Numbered from the stretch's first letter, positions 16,792-26,230 are shown. The stretch: DNA of 64,000 bases from Gemmata sp051859125 (GCF_051859125.1 NZ_JBHYGG010000112.1:1-64000), one strand, 5' to 3'. Translations and numbers: made by a program. Notes: generated from the sequence alone by a model not told the origin.

Positions 16792-17932
16792 CCGCGGTGG
16801 TCTCCAACTGGTTCATGGCGTCGAGGAGGGCCGGGGCCCCGCGCCCCTGCGGCGGGGCCCCGGCCGTGAGCAGGCGTAGCAGGGCGGCGGCGTCGGCCCC
16901 GCGCCGCCGCGCCGCCTCGTCGGCCACGAGGGCGGGCGGGGTCCCGGCCGAGAGCCCGAGGTCCGCCTCCAGGCGGCGGAGCAGGTCGTCGCGGACGGTG
17001 CGGAACGCCTCGGCCCGGTCCCCCTTGCGGGCCAGGAGCTCCGCCATCGCGTCGAGGAACTCTTCCTTCGACCGCCGGGGCGGCAGCGGCGCGGGGCGGA
17101 CCGGCCCGAAGCGGCTCCCGAAGTGCCACAGGGCCAGCGCGGCCACCAGGGCGAGTTCGACCGTCACCGCCGTCATGGGCGGGCGGAAGAGGAGCTCGAC
17201 CACGTCCGGCCGGTCCCGGAGGCCGTGGGTGAACTCGTCGAACGCCAGCCGCCCCCCGGGGCGCTCGCGGAGCATGGCGGACGCCAGCCGGCAGGCGAGC
17301 AGTCCGTTGTCGGTGCCCGCGCGGAGGTTCGCGTTGGTCAGCAGGTCCGGCCGGTGGAGCAGCCAGATTTCCCCCCGCTCGCGCGAGTAGACGGTGACGA
17401 GGGGGCCGCCGTCGACGGCCCCCCAGGTGCGGCCGCCCGGCGGCCCGGCGACCGTCGTGCCGTCGGTCTGCACCGAGAGCGCCTCGCCGCCCGGCAGGCT
17501 CGCGCCCGTCCCGGCGGCCGGCTCCCAGTCCCCGGAGACCGCGACGGCCAGTCCAACGCGGCGGGCGTCCCCCGCGTCCGTTACCGCCAGCAGCAGGACC
17601 CCGCCGCGCTTCACCCAGGCGTCGAGCTCGGCCGCGGCCTTGTCGTCCAGCCGGGTCGGGTGCAGCACCCAGCGGACGTCGCCGCCGGCCGCCCGCCGCG
17701 ACCGCTCGACCGGGTAGTCGAGTTCGTCGAGCAGGAGGTACGCGGCCCGGAACCCGCGGTCGGAGGCGTCGTAGCTCGTGCCCCGGTCGACCGTCTCGGG
17801 GCCGCGGCCGAACAGCAGCCCGAACAGCCCCAGGAGGAGCGTGGCGGCGGCCGGGACCGCCCACCAGAGCCGCGAGCCCGGTGCGGTGGCGGCGTCGTCG
17901 GTGGGGGGGCCGGAGCTGTCCAACATGCGCAC
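16757..17932 (-). CDS. DUF4350 domain membrane protein
   Basis: The 391 aa protein has an N-terminal helix (WWAVPAAATLLLGLFGLLFG) and then the DUF4350 region: SYDASDRGFRAAYLLLDELDYPVERSRRA, LDAWVKRGGVLLLA, DNGLLACRLASAML and FDEFTHGLRD. A second membrane helix (VELALVAALALWHFGSRFG) precedes a soluble C-terminal tail of about 110 residues. The start may be GTG at 17932 or ATG at 17926. It sits between the DUF4129 and MoxR genes, the usual order for this cluster. Its job is unknown beyond membership in that complex. Confidence 0.82.
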   Translation of the reverse strand: MRMLDSSGPPTDDAATAPGSRLWWAVPAAATLLLGLFGLLFGRGPETVDRGTSYDASDRGFRAAYLLLDELDYPVERSRRAAGGDVRWVLHPTRLDDKAAAELDAWVKRGGVLLLAVTDAGDARRVGLAVAVSGDWEPAAGTGASLPGGEALSVQTDGTTVAGPPGGRTWGAVDGGPLVTVYSRERGEIWLLHRPDLLTNANLRAGTDNGLLACRLASAMLRERPGGRLAFDEFTHGLRDRPDVVELLFRPPMTAVTVELALVAALALWHFGSRFGPVRPAPLPPRRSKEEFLDAMAELLARKGDRAEAFRTVRDDLLRRLEADLGLSAGTPPALVADEAARRRGADAAALLRLLTAGAPPQGRGAPALLDAMNQLETTADECFQSRPRPR

Positions 17933-17947
17933 CTGCGGGCGACGGCG

Positions 17948-18616
17948 TCAGGGGGCGGCGTGCCGCTCGTAGACCGCGAGGCAGGCCTCGTACTCCTGGG
18001 GGCGGCAGGCCCGCCGCCCGTACCAGCAGTCGTCGAGCGTACCCACGATGATCGCGAGGTCGCCCGGCGACGGCAAGCGGTCGCCCAGCAGTTCGAGGTA
18101 CTCGTGGTTGGTGTACGCCTTGTTTAAACTGACCCGCCCGGACTCGTCGAGGCGGTAGATCAGCGAGAGGAACAGGTGGCGGACCGCCTCGGCGTACTCG
18201 CCCGCCCCGGCGAGCCGCCCGGCCTCGCGGCGGTGGTCGGCCGCGAGCCCCCGCCGCCGCGTCTCGGCCTCCGCCCGCCGCGCCTCGGCCCCCGGCCCGA
18301 GGGCGCGGGCGACCTGCCACACGATCAGCCCCACCAGGAGCACCAGCGCGGCGACGCAGCCCAGCAGGAGGACCCAGAACAGGGCGGGGGCCGCCGCGTG
18401 CAGCCCGCCGAGCCACGCGAAGAAGTCGCGGAGCGCCTCGAGCAGCGCGCCGCCCCCGCCGGTCCCGCGGGGCCGGAACTCGGGGCGCTCGAACACCCCC
18501 GCGAGCGTCCGCCGGACGCCGTCCGGCGTCGGGGCCGGGGGCGCGGCCGCCCCGGCCGCCCCGGGGCCGGTCCCGGCCGCAACGAGAGCGGCCCCCCAGG
18601 GCCGGAGTCGCGTCAC
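17948..18616 (-). CDS. DUF4129 domain protein
   Basis: The 222 aa protein has an N-terminal signal or anchor (ALVAAGTGPGAAGAAAP), a periplasmic-type linker, one strong helix (APALFWVLLLGCVAALVLLVGLIVWQV), and the DUF4129 part with AGEYAEAVRHLFLSLIYRLDESGRVSLNKAYTNHEYLELL. The GTG start overlaps the previous stop (GTGA). DUF4129 proteins accompany MoxR, DUF58 and DUF4350 in many genomes, and in some lineages a fused transglutaminase domain replaces it; no such domain is present here. Confidence 0.8.
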   Translation of the reverse strand: MTRLRPWGAALVAAGTGPGAAGAAAPPAPTPDGVRRTLAGVFERPEFRPRGTGGGGALLEALRDFFAWLGGLHAAAPALFWVLLLGCVAALVLLVGLIVWQVARALGPGAEARRAEAETRRRGLAADHRREAGRLAGAGEYAEAVRHLFLSLIYRLDESGRVSLNKAYTNHEYLELLGDRLPSPGDLAIIVGTLDDCWYGRRACRPQEYEACLAVYERHAAP

Positions 18617-19446
18617 CACCGGTCCTCCGCGTCGCGGGGCTCGGGCGGCTCGTCCCCGCCGGCCGCCAGCTCGAGGTCGAACCCTTCCTTCCGGATGCGG
18701 ACGTCGAGGTAGAGCAGGGTGGTGCAGACGGCCGCGTACGTGGAGAACAGGATCGTGACGAGCCCGCTCACGAGGGTGTCGACGACGTAGTTGGGCACGT
18801 TCACCTCGGCGCGGGGGCCGTCGGCCGCGGCGACCACCGTCACCGGCGGCAGGACCGCATGGAGCCCCTGGTCGACCCCCGCCTCGACCAGCTTGCCGCC
18901 GATCCCCACCAGCAGGATCACCCCGAACACCCGGCCCCGGTGGCCCTCGATGAGCTTCTGGCACCGGCTCAGCGCCGCCCCGCCGCTCAGCTTCTCCAGC
19001 ACGACCACCTGGGCGACGAAGATGTACGAGACGTACAGGTAGACGCCCGGGATGATGCAGCAGACGAACCCGACCATGACGAGGAGGCCGACCAGGATCG
19101 ACGTCCCGAGGAGGGCGCCGAAACGGGTGAATGCGAACGAGATCGCGTCGCCGATCGACGCACTTTTCCCCCGGTACTCCTGCATGATGATGTGCAGGAT
19201 CGCGGCGGTCCCGATCGGCTGGAGGACGACCAGGCACAGGACCGCCGCCAGCCCGAACGCCATAAAGCCGGCGGCCGCCTCGGGGCGCGCGACGTCGACG
19301 AAGAACGGTATGGCGAGGGACAGGGCGATGACGGGGGCCAGGACCACGAGGTTGATGACGTAGAAGACCGGCAGGCGGGCGAAGAGGAGCTTCAGGCCGC
19401 GGTCCAGTACGTCACCGACCGACATCTTTCCGAGCGGAAACTTCAT
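18613..19446 (-). CDS. Multi-pass membrane protein (glycerophosphodiesterase membrane-domain-like)
   Basis: The 277 aa protein begins MKFPLGKMSVGDVLDRGLKLL and has about six hydrophobic helices. The pattern is that of DUF975/GDPD-anchor-like proteins: VGDVLDRGLKLLFARL, a long amphipathic helix with GDAISFAFTRFG, and CCIIPGVYLYVSYIFVAQ near the middle. The C-terminal 25 residues are acidic. It is the first gene of the DUF4129-DUF4350-MoxR-DUF58 operon. Family assignment is approximate; membrane topology is clear. Confidence 0.65.
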   Translation of the reverse strand: MKFPLGKMSVGDVLDRGLKLLFARLPVFYVINLVVLAPVIALSLAIPFFVDVARPEAAAGFMAFGLAAVLCLVVLQPIGTAAILHIIMQEYRGKSASIGDAISFAFTRFGALLGTSILVGLLVMVGFVCCIIPGVYLYVSYIFVAQVVVLEKLSGGAALSRCQKLIEGHRGRVFGVILLVGIGGKLVEAGVDQGLHAVLPPVTVVAAADGPRAEVNVPNYVVDTLVSGLVTILFSTYAAVCTTLLYLDVRIRKEGFDLELAAGGDEPPEPRDAEDRW

Positions 19447-19739
19447 GTGCGGCTCGTTGCGGGGAGCGTCGTGCGTGCGGTTCGAAACGCGGGGACATTA
19501 TTGAACGACTGGCGCACAGGTTCAAGCGGATTCGGGAACCTGTCGCCGGGAGCGACTCGCCGCCCTGCTCGCCGTCTGCCGAGTCGGATTCCATGCTCGT
19601 GTTCCAAGGGGGAAAGTGTTCCATAGGGGGAAAGCGTGTTCAGGACCCACTCCAGACCTGCCCGCACCCCACCGCGACCTCCCACCGACCCAGTTGCTCC
19701 GAACCCCGGCAATCGGCCCGGCGGTGGGCTGGCCGGCGT

Positions 19740-20875
19740 GTACGCGGGACCCGGCCGGCGGCCCCGGGCTCGTCTTCTGGATCCGGCGGCCCCCTTGCCC
19801 GTCGGCCGCGTCTGGACGCGCGTCCACTTCGTCACGTTCGAGCCAGCCGTTCGCCACGACGGTGTTCTCGCGGCTGAGGTCGGGAACCGACCTCCCGCGA
19901 GCCGGGTGCGGCACCCGGCTCGCGGAATCGCCCCCACGCACAGGGAGGCGGGTTCGGGCGTCGCGGGCAAGGGCTGGCCGGCCCGGGTCGAGACTGGAGT
20001 GTGTGTTGGGGCTCGTGCGCGGCCCACGGCCGCCGGCGCACCGCCGCTACCCCGCCCCATGTGGAGCGCGGGTTTGTGCCCCGAACGCACCGGCCCCTTC
20101 CGGGGCCGGCCGCCGGCCGGAATCTTCACCTGGTGCCGGGTCGGTCGTCACCCCCGGTCGGGGGGGGCTCGCGGGGACCATCAGCCGCCGCCCGGTCGCC
20201 CCGTCGACGTCGCCGCTGTCCCACACCCGGACGGGGCTCCCGGCCGCGAGGAAGGCGGTCGCCGTCCCGTCACCGCCGCCGTTCCGGTTGCCGGCGTCCG
20301 CGGTCAGGACGACCCACTCATCCGAGCAGTCCGGCCCGCCGCCGAGCCTCAGCTTCCTGGCCGGGGACGGGGTCCCCCTGACCTCGATGAACACGTCCTC
20401 ACCGCCGCTGGCGACCACCTCCGCGATCATGCGGTGCGGTGCGTGCCGACCCGCGGTCCCGTCTCGCAACTCCACCTTGGGCGACCCCGGGTCCGGCCCT
20501 CCGTGCGCCTGTGGCGCGGGGTGATCGCCAGTCCGGCCCGCAGGCCCCGGCCGCTCGGCGGCACTCGTCGCCGCCTCCGTCGTGTTGTCCCTGCTACCAC
20601 GGCGGACGTGAACGGTTTTCCCGCCGACGGGGCGGTATCGTGACCTGCAGGGCCGCACGCCGCAGGGGTCCGTGTCGCGCGGCCGCCCGGTCGGGTGAGC
20701 GCCCGGCCGATCGGCCACGGGCCCGGACTGACTGAGGGTGCGGGGTCGCCGGACGGGACGCGTGCGGCCCTTCCGGCGCCCGAAGCGGTTGGGGGAATCA
20801 CGTGCGGCAGGTGGTCCCAGACGACGCCCCGGCCGGGCTGGAACCCGCCGGGGCGGTCTGTGGGATGGCTTCTTG
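19740..20875. repeat. Mosaic repeat, copy B (deleted version of 180-2243)
   Basis: This stretch repeats copy A but lacks two internal blocks of about 550 and 400 bp. The junctions are near 20432 and 20607. The copies end together at GTGGGATGGCTTC (about 20863-20875), after which they differ. The first 250 bp after the membrane-protein gene (19447-19740) hold nothing recognisable. Confidence 0.6.
20160..20432 (-). pseudogene. Truncated copy of the 250 aa hypothetical gene
   Basis: It reads MIAEVVASGGEDVFIEVRG ... DEWVVLTADAGNRNGGG ... RVWDSGDVDGATGRRLMVPAS, which matches the last ~90 codons of the gene at 563-1315. The N-terminal two thirds are gone because of the deletion at 20432. The C-terminus runs on in another frame because of an indel. 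It is presumably not functional. Confidence 0.7.
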
Positions 20876-21008
20876 GGGCAGTGCGGGGACCCGACTCGGA
20901 CTCCTGACCAACCAATCCGCAAGGCTAGGTTGTCGTTGATTCGCCAGCATTTTTAGGGCCCTGGTGAGACCGCTGATTTAGCCTTCAGAAGCCTCATGCA
21001 AGGCTGAT

Positions 21009-21716
21009 TTGGCGCCCCTCGGATGCACGAGCATGGAAACTGACGAAGACGAAGACGGGGAGAGTGTGATCGAGAGCGCCGCGGTGAGGCTCCGGCCCGG
21101 GGTCGCGAGCACGTACGGCATCGACTGGGCCGGGGACCTGCCCGCCGGGAGCCGGGTCGTCTTGGTCGCCCGCTTGTCGAAGCGCGAGCAGGACGCGGCC
21201 GGGACGCTGATGAACCGGGTCGGGCGGCTCGTCGGGGAGGCAGGGCGGCGGGGGAGGGTCGTCGAGGGGATGTACGCGCGGGCCGTCTCGGGGCAGAACG
21301 TCGGCTGGCTCGAGGGCGCCGTCCGGCTGGCGCCTCGCACCGCCTCGGTCCTGGTCTGCGAGTCCACGGACCGGCTCGTCCGAAGAGGTGCCTTCAAACA
21401 AGGGAACGGGCGGGAGCCCACCGTGGTGGAATTCAACCGGCTCCGGCACGAGTTGGAAAGCGTGGGGGTGTACACCCTGCTCCACCCGGACGCCGGCAGC
21501 GACCGAGTCGCGAGTGACCGGGTCCGGCTCGGGCTCCAGCCCGATTACGTAAGGGGGCGACCCCGGCGTCGGCCAGGGGGGTACGGGCCGCGGGCCGAGC
21601 CCCTCCGGCCGGTGGTCCTTTCTCTCTACGGGCGGGGGCACTCTTACCGTGACATTGCGCACCGGACGGGGGTGACCAAGTCCACCTGCGCGCGGCGGAT
21701 TTCTGAGGGGAAGTAG
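21009..21716 (+). CDS. Serine recombinase / resolvase-like protein
   Basis: The 235 aa protein (or 227 aa from the ATG at 21033; the TTG at 21009 has no clear ribosome binding site) has an N-terminal resolvase-like fold. VVLVARLSKREQDAAGTL places a Ser at the usual catalytic position, and VLVCESTDRLVRRG corresponds to the conserved DRLxR motif. After a shortened linker, the C-terminus has a helix-turn-helix typical of resolvases: RPVVLSLYGRGHSYRDIAHRTGVTKSTCARRI. The short linker and acidic N-terminus are unusual, so activity is uncertain. It lies beside repeat copy B and may relate to its rearrangement. Confidence 0.65.
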   Translation: MAPLGCTSMETDEDEDGESVIESAAVRLRPGVASTYGIDWAGDLPAGSRVVLVARLSKREQDAAGTLMNRVGRLVGEAGRRGRVVEGMYARAVSGQNVGWLEGAVRLAPRTASVLVCESTDRLVRRGAFKQGNGREPTVVEFNRLRHELESVGVYTLLHPDAGSDRVASDRVRLGLQPDYVRGRPRRRPGGYGPRAEPLRPVVLSLYGRGHSYRDIAHRTGVTKSTCARRISEGK

Positions 21717-22104
21717 GGGGCTCACCTTCCTATGGTCAGGACCGGCTCGTACAGGGGCCTGTGGGCCGCATCCTGCCCTACACGAGCTTGGGCGCGAGGG
21801 CCTTACGGGGGGTGTTCTGCCGGCCCCGGTTTCTGCGCAAATTGGGACAGCGACAGGCCGGGCGACACCGCACACGTTCGGGGGCATCGTGGGCGGTGCC
21901 CGGTGCGGTCGCGTGTGGATTCGGCCTGCGCGAGGGCCGTGGCGACCGAGAGCGACTGCCCGAAGCGGCCACTCACCCGAGCGAGTAAGCTCCGAGTCGC
22001 GACGCTCCCGAACGGTGGGGTGGTGTTACGAGCCTGTGGCAGATGTCAGTTTTTGAGGGGGGGCGGCCGCCAGTGACCCGGGCGGCCGGCCCCGAAGTCG
22101 GGCC
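21717..22104. other. Intergenic stretch with no recognisable gene
   Basis: This stretch lies between the serine recombinase and the 3' end of the integrase at 22105. Short open frames exist on both strands, but none has plausible codon use or a ribosome binding site. I see no hairpin with a T-run. Confidence 0.4.
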
Positions 22105-23409
22105 TCAGCCGATCTTCGCTGCGACCGCGGCCGCGAGTTCCTCGTTGCGCTCGGCGTACACCTGGGTCACGTCCGCGCGGGCGTGGCCGAGGAGCACCTG
22201 GGCGGCCTCCAGTCCGTGCGCCTTGCGCACCTTCGTCGCGAACGTGTGCCGCAGTTGGTACGGGTGCCACCGGTGCTCACGCTCCCAGGCCCGGAGTCGC
22301 GTGCGCTCCCCGGCGGTGAGCCGGGCCTTCCAGGCCGCCGCCGTCTCGTCCCGCCGCTTGGCCAGCGGCGCGGGCGGCGGGAACGCCCGCCCGCACGCCG
22401 CCGCGACCGCGTGCGAGATCGCGCCGGGGGCGTAGCGGTCGGTCGGCGTGCGCTCGGCGTCGGCCTTCCGCCGCGACACCTGGGACGGCTGGACCTTGCT
22501 CCTGCGGCCTTTGCGCATCGCGGCGTACCGCTCTTCGCGGCACCGGGCCGGCGAAAAGATCGGCTCGTCGGGTTCCAAAACGCGGCCCGCCAGGAACGCC
22601 GCGAGGACCGCGCGGGCGTTCGGCCCGAGCGGGACGACGCGGCCCTTCCCGTGGTGCGCGGTCTTGTGCCGCCGCGGCCGGTAGACCCAGACGGTCCCGC
22701 GCTCGATCTGGTTCAGGGTCATGCCGCACGCTTCGGCCGGCCGCATGCCCGTGTGGAACAGCAACTCGACGATTGCGCGGACGTGCGGGGTCAGGTGGGG
22801 CAGCGTCGCCGCGACCACGTCATCCCCCACCGGTCGGACCGGGTCCGTTTCTCGTGCCGGCGTCCGCCCCCGTTGCAGCCCGGCGACGGCGGCCAGTCCG
22901 TGGAACACCGCCGGGGGAACCAACTCCTCGGCCACCGCCCACTTGAGGATCCGGCGCACGCGGCCGACGCGCTGGTTGACGACCCCGCGGGACCACCCGG
23001 CGTCAACGAACCGCTGGCGGACGGCCTTGAGTGCGAGCGGTCCGAACTCGGCGGCGGGGGCCTGACCGTACAGTTCGCGGAGGTGGCGCGCGACCCGCTT
23101 GTACTCCCGGTGCTCGGTCGTGAGGTTGCCGTCTGGGTCCCGGTAGTGCCGCTCCGCGTGCGACAGGAAGGCGAGGAGCACCTCGTTGAGGGACACGCCG
23201 CGGGTGGTGTGGGCGGCCGGGAGGTGGACCGGTGACGTGACGATTTCGAGCTGGAGGCGCGCGAACGCGGCCCGCGACTCTTCGGACCCGAACGGCCCGG
23301 GGAGCAGCTTCTGCTGCCGGGTCCCGGTGAGGTCGGTCCAGACGGCTCGGGCGCGACCGGACTGGCGGTGGAGAAGGTACGAGGGGGTGTGCTTACGCTG
23401 AACGGACAT
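22105..23409 (-). CDS. Tyrosine recombinase / integrase
   Basis: This is a 434 aa integrase. The start is the ATG at 23409, supported by GGAGGA 9 bases upstream; the longer open frame would begin inside the promoter. A SAM-like core-binding domain (about residues 80-200, with ERHYRDPDGNL and WSRGVVNQRVGRVRRILKWA) precedes the catalytic domain. That domain has Arg in FHTGMRPAEACGM, HPYQLRHTFAT, VLLGHARADVT and Tyr in QVYAER. A Lys-rich insert of about 60 residues lies before the last box. It points away from the tRNA-Lys remnant at 23526, the usual layout for an integrase beside its att site. It would thus belong to an older, different element left of the 15.7 kb one. Confidence 0.88.
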   Translation of the reverse strand: MSVQRKHTPSYLLHRQSGRARAVWTDLTGTRQQKLLPGPFGSEESRAAFARLQLEIVTSPVHLPAAHTTRGVSLNEVLLAFLSHAERHYRDPDGNLTTEHREYKRVARHLRELYGQAPAAEFGPLALKAVRQRFVDAGWSRGVVNQRVGRVRRILKWAVAEELVPPAVFHGLAAVAGLQRGRTPARETDPVRPVGDDVVAATLPHLTPHVRAIVELLFHTGMRPAEACGMTLNQIERGTVWVYRPRRHKTAHHGKGRVVPLGPNARAVLAAFLAGRVLEPDEPIFSPARCREERYAAMRKGRRSKVQPSQVSRRKADAERTPTDRYAPGAISHAVAAACGRAFPPPAPLAKRRDETAAAWKARLTAGERTRLRAWEREHRWHPYQLRHTFATKVRKAHGLEAAQVLLGHARADVTQVYAERNEELAAAVAAKIG

Positions 23410-23525
23410 GGCCGCGGTTCCTCCGGGCGAAGTGTGGAACGATTCCACACTTCGCATCGTTCGGAAGCCGCGCCCGGGGCACCCCGGGGTAAGCAGAAAC
23501 TGCTTCGGCGAAAGGACTTACTTCA

Positions 23526-23571
23526 AGTGGCCCCTGTCGGGCTCGAACCGACGACCCGCTGATTAAGAGTC
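23526..23571. other. Left attachment core (46 bp, tRNA-Lys 3' part)
   Basis: It is identical to 39188-39233. It contains the T-arm and anticodon loop (complement of CTCTTAA) of tRNA-Lys but no 5' half, so it is a dead tRNA remnant made by integration. Confidence 0.9.
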
Positions 23572-23783
23572 GCACGGGGCGCGGTCGCAACTCCAAACCT
23601 AACCAACAACTTACGCCGATCGACGCCGCCGGGCGTAGTGCCGGGCGTAGTGCCCCCAGTGAAGGGGGCATCCCTGACGCGGAACTGGCTGCGCTCGTGG
23701 CCGCATGGCCGACACTCCCCGAACCCATCCGCGCCGCGATCCGGGCGCTGGTAGATACCGCCGGGGGGCCTTGTGGAAAGTGA
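23571..23783 (+). other. Orphan C-terminal tail frame of the element's integrase
   Basis: In the same frame in which the integrase at 37529 crosses the core, this end stays open for 70 codons to a TGA. It encodes a basic linker, two AGRSA repeats, and DAELAALVAAWPTLPEPIR followed by AAIRALVDTAG, a helical tail. A near-identical tail (DPDLARVIAAWPTHPGPIQR) is in the relic at 2252-2371. In the integrated state it has no start codon of its own. It would be fused to the integrase in the circular form. Confidence 0.7.
23631..23652. repeat. Two GGGCGTAGTG copies, left-end candidate arm-type site
   Basis: GGGCGTAGTG stands at 23631-23640 and 23643-23652, separated by CC. The same spacing occurs at 39028-39049, so both element ends carry the pair in the same orientation. 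Confidence 0.5.
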
Positions 23784-23951
23784 CGTTCAAGCCCCCAGCT
23801 ACCACTGCACTCTCGGGGGAGATTGCCTCGTCGAAGACTGTACGTAATCCAACCAGCGGTCGCATGGGTCGCCACGCAAAATCGTCCGTGGAGTGCGATG
23901 CTGGCGAGCGGCGGCTAGACTCAGCTCACAAGTCTTCTTCGGGGATCATTG

Positions 23952-26156
23952 ATGTCTCGATTAGAACTAGCCATGCGACAGACGACCGAGGACCACGCGG
24001 ACACATTTGAAAAATTCGCGAACGCCTTCTTGGTTGACGATTACCCGGAACTTGCTGGCCTTGGTGGTAAGAAGGATGGGGGGATGGATGCGAGACTTAT
24101 CGCCGATGCCACTGGAGAATTAAATCTAGTTGTTCAGAGCTGTGTGTCACCGGCCGCTGGTGCACGGAGGAAGGTTCTCGCCACGATCGAGAAGTTGAAA
24201 AACAAATTGCCAAGGGAATTAGTGTACTGCACCTCCGCGGTGATTGGCATCAAACTGGACAAAACAATTAATGAGCTTCGGGCAAAACGCGTTACATTGA
24301 CTGTCCGTGATGCAACATGGTTGATTCAGCGAGAGCACGATAGCCATCGTCGGTCTAAGATATGTGATGATTATGCGAATGCCGTGCTCTCACCAATTCT
24401 GAAGGAACTTGATCCAAACCGGCTCTACAACGCAGTCTTGACCGATCAAGAAGAACGGGTAGCCGTTCACTATCTCGAAGCGGTGAATCTTGACCGCAAA
24501 CGGGGGAGCAACATCACTCATGGCGTCTTCGACGCGTTAGTGTTCTACGCTCTTCGAGACTCGGACCCCGAGAAGAAAGGATACCACGCTGGCGCCATCA
24601 CCGAGACTGTTCGATCGATGTTTCCCGAAAAGCACGCACCCCGAGTGGGGGAACTAGTCGCCGCTCGGTTGGCGCAATTAGAAAAGCGGGGGATTATCCA
24701 CAACAACACGAAGGTTGGGGGGTGGGTGATTGCCGATCCGTTCCGAGGCAAACTCGCCGCAAACATAAGTGCAACTAAGGAGCGAGATGTCGAGTTCCGA
24801 GGAAAATTGCGGGACGCCATTGTCGAGATAGCCGAGGAGAAAGAAATCGAGGGCGAGTACCCCGTCGACAAATTGATTCAGCTCGGCCACGATTGCGTCT
24901 TTTGGTATATGCGAGAGCAAGGTCGAATGTTCGCTGATCCATCGCATCACCAGCTTACAATCTACAACGCCGAGCGCCTCGTCAAGCGCTACATGGTAGA
25001 GCATCCGGACCCGAAGATCGCCAAGACGTCGGATGAGGAGATTGTTTATGATCTTTTACCCGCCGCGTTGAACCGCACACTCAACTCGTCAGAAGAGGAA
25101 ACTCAGCGATACTTACGAGCCAAGGCAGATTTGTTTATGATCCATGCGTTTATGGAGGTGACCCCAGACATTCAGCGAGCTTGTCACAAAATCCTGGGGG
25201 GCGAGATCCTTTACTTGGACACCTCACTTCTCATTCGATGCCTTGCGGAACTATACTCACCAACATCTACTCGTCCTGTTCTGCGGACTCTACAGGCTGC
25301 TGTGTCACTCGGCTGTCAGCTCCGCACTTGGCGGATGTATGTCGAGGAGTTGATCGCTCACCTGAAAGGCCCAGTTCTCCTCGAATGGTCCAACCAACTT
25401 CAAACCCTCTCGCCTGAGGTATTGGAATCTGCCTTCAGAGCCGTCCCAACCCTCATTGAGGTTTTCTACAGATGGACTAGGCTACATGGGGGAACAATGG
25501 AGGAAGCAGTGCAGCAAGTGATCGGGAGGATTGACGAAACCGAAAACACGATTGAGTTCCTCAAGGAAGAACTTGGAGTGACAACGGAAACCATTCCATC
25601 TGAAGTGGATAACACTCACGAACTTTGGGAGAAGATATTTACCACTTGGTGTCTTGGGAAGCGAAACGTTAAGACCATGCCGCAGGATAAATTTGAATTG
25701 CTGGTCCGTCATGATGTTTTGGCCTATCTGACCATTCTTAACCAGAGACAGAAAAACAAAGCGATCGGCCCAAATTATGGTCATAAGGTCGCGCTTCTCA
25801 CCTTTGATCGGATGCCTCAGCGTATTGCGAGATCATTGTCGCCAAAAAGCATTAGTGAATACGACATCGTCATGAGTTTGGAATACCTGATGAACGTAGT
25901 TGCAGCGGTCGCTTACACGGGCACTGCTCAATTGCCAGAAGAAGCGTTACCAGCTACGCTGATTCTCGGCGAAACCGACATCATACCAAATGAACTGCGG
26001 GCAATATTTCGCAAAGCATGGGATCCAAATGAAAAGAGATATATCCGAGAGCGGAAGCTCCGTGAAATCGTCCACCAACTGAAGTTCTCGGTCGGTGACA
26101 ACGAGGGAATTGATCCTGCGGGAAAGCTGGAAATCACTCTCGATGAACAGTTCTGA
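23952..26156 (+). CDS. Candidate defence protein: nuclease-like N-terminus, winged-helix-like middle, PIN-like C-terminus
   Basis: This 734 aa protein is not a family I can name. The ATG at 23952 follows a TTG that could also initiate. Residues 10-75 resemble a Mrr/PD-(D/E)xK fold: FEKFANAFL, GLGGKKDGGMDARL and LNLVVQSCVS, although the usual QxK Lys is Cys. The middle (about 180-260) looks like a winged helix (HAGAITETVRSMF, LAQLEKRGIIHN). The C-terminal half starts with ILYLDTSLLIRCLAEL and ends with VALLTFDRMPQRIARSL, the two acidic strands expected of a PIN-type RNase. The DNA is visibly more AT-rich than its surroundings, which suggests recent acquisition. It is the first cargo gene, followed by a terminator and the restriction-modification gene. 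Confidence 0.55.
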   Translation: MSRLELAMRQTTEDHADTFEKFANAFLVDDYPELAGLGGKKDGGMDARLIADATGELNLVVQSCVSPAAGARRKVLATIEKLKNKLPRELVYCTSAVIGIKLDKTINELRAKRVTLTVRDATWLIQREHDSHRRSKICDDYANAVLSPILKELDPNRLYNAVLTDQEERVAVHYLEAVNLDRKRGSNITHGVFDALVFYALRDSDPEKKGYHAGAITETVRSMFPEKHAPRVGELVAARLAQLEKRGIIHNNTKVGGWVIADPFRGKLAANISATKERDVEFRGKLRDAIVEIAEEKEIEGEYPVDKLIQLGHDCVFWYMREQGRMFADPSHHQLTIYNAERLVKRYMVEHPDPKIAKTSDEEIVYDLLPAALNRTLNSSEEETQRYLRAKADLFMIHAFMEVTPDIQRACHKILGGEILYLDTSLLIRCLAELYSPTSTRPVLRTLQAAVSLGCQLRTWRMYVEELIAHLKGPVLLEWSNQLQTLSPEVLESAFRAVPTLIEVFYRWTRLHGGTMEEAVQQVIGRIDETENTIEFLKEELGVTTETIPSEVDNTHELWEKIFTTWCLGKRNVKTMPQDKFELLVRHDVLAYLTILNQRQKNKAIGPNYGHKVALLTFDRMPQRIARSLSPKSISEYDIVMSLEYLMNVVAAVAYTGTAQLPEEALPATLILGETDIIPNELRAIFRKAWDPNEKRYIRERKLREIVHQLKFSVGDNEGIDPAGKLEITLDEQF

Positions 26157-26230
26157 GAATGGCGAGGTTGGAGACTAACCCGACGCCATCGTGAATGTTC
26201 AACACTCCTCAACGAGAATTGATCCCCCTA

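Noticed and set aside
20935..20980. A possible third, decayed tRNA-Lys core (GGCCCT and CCGCTGATTTAG)
   Set aside because: Only two short blocks match the core, with a deletion between them and no T-arm. Chance similarity cannot be excluded.
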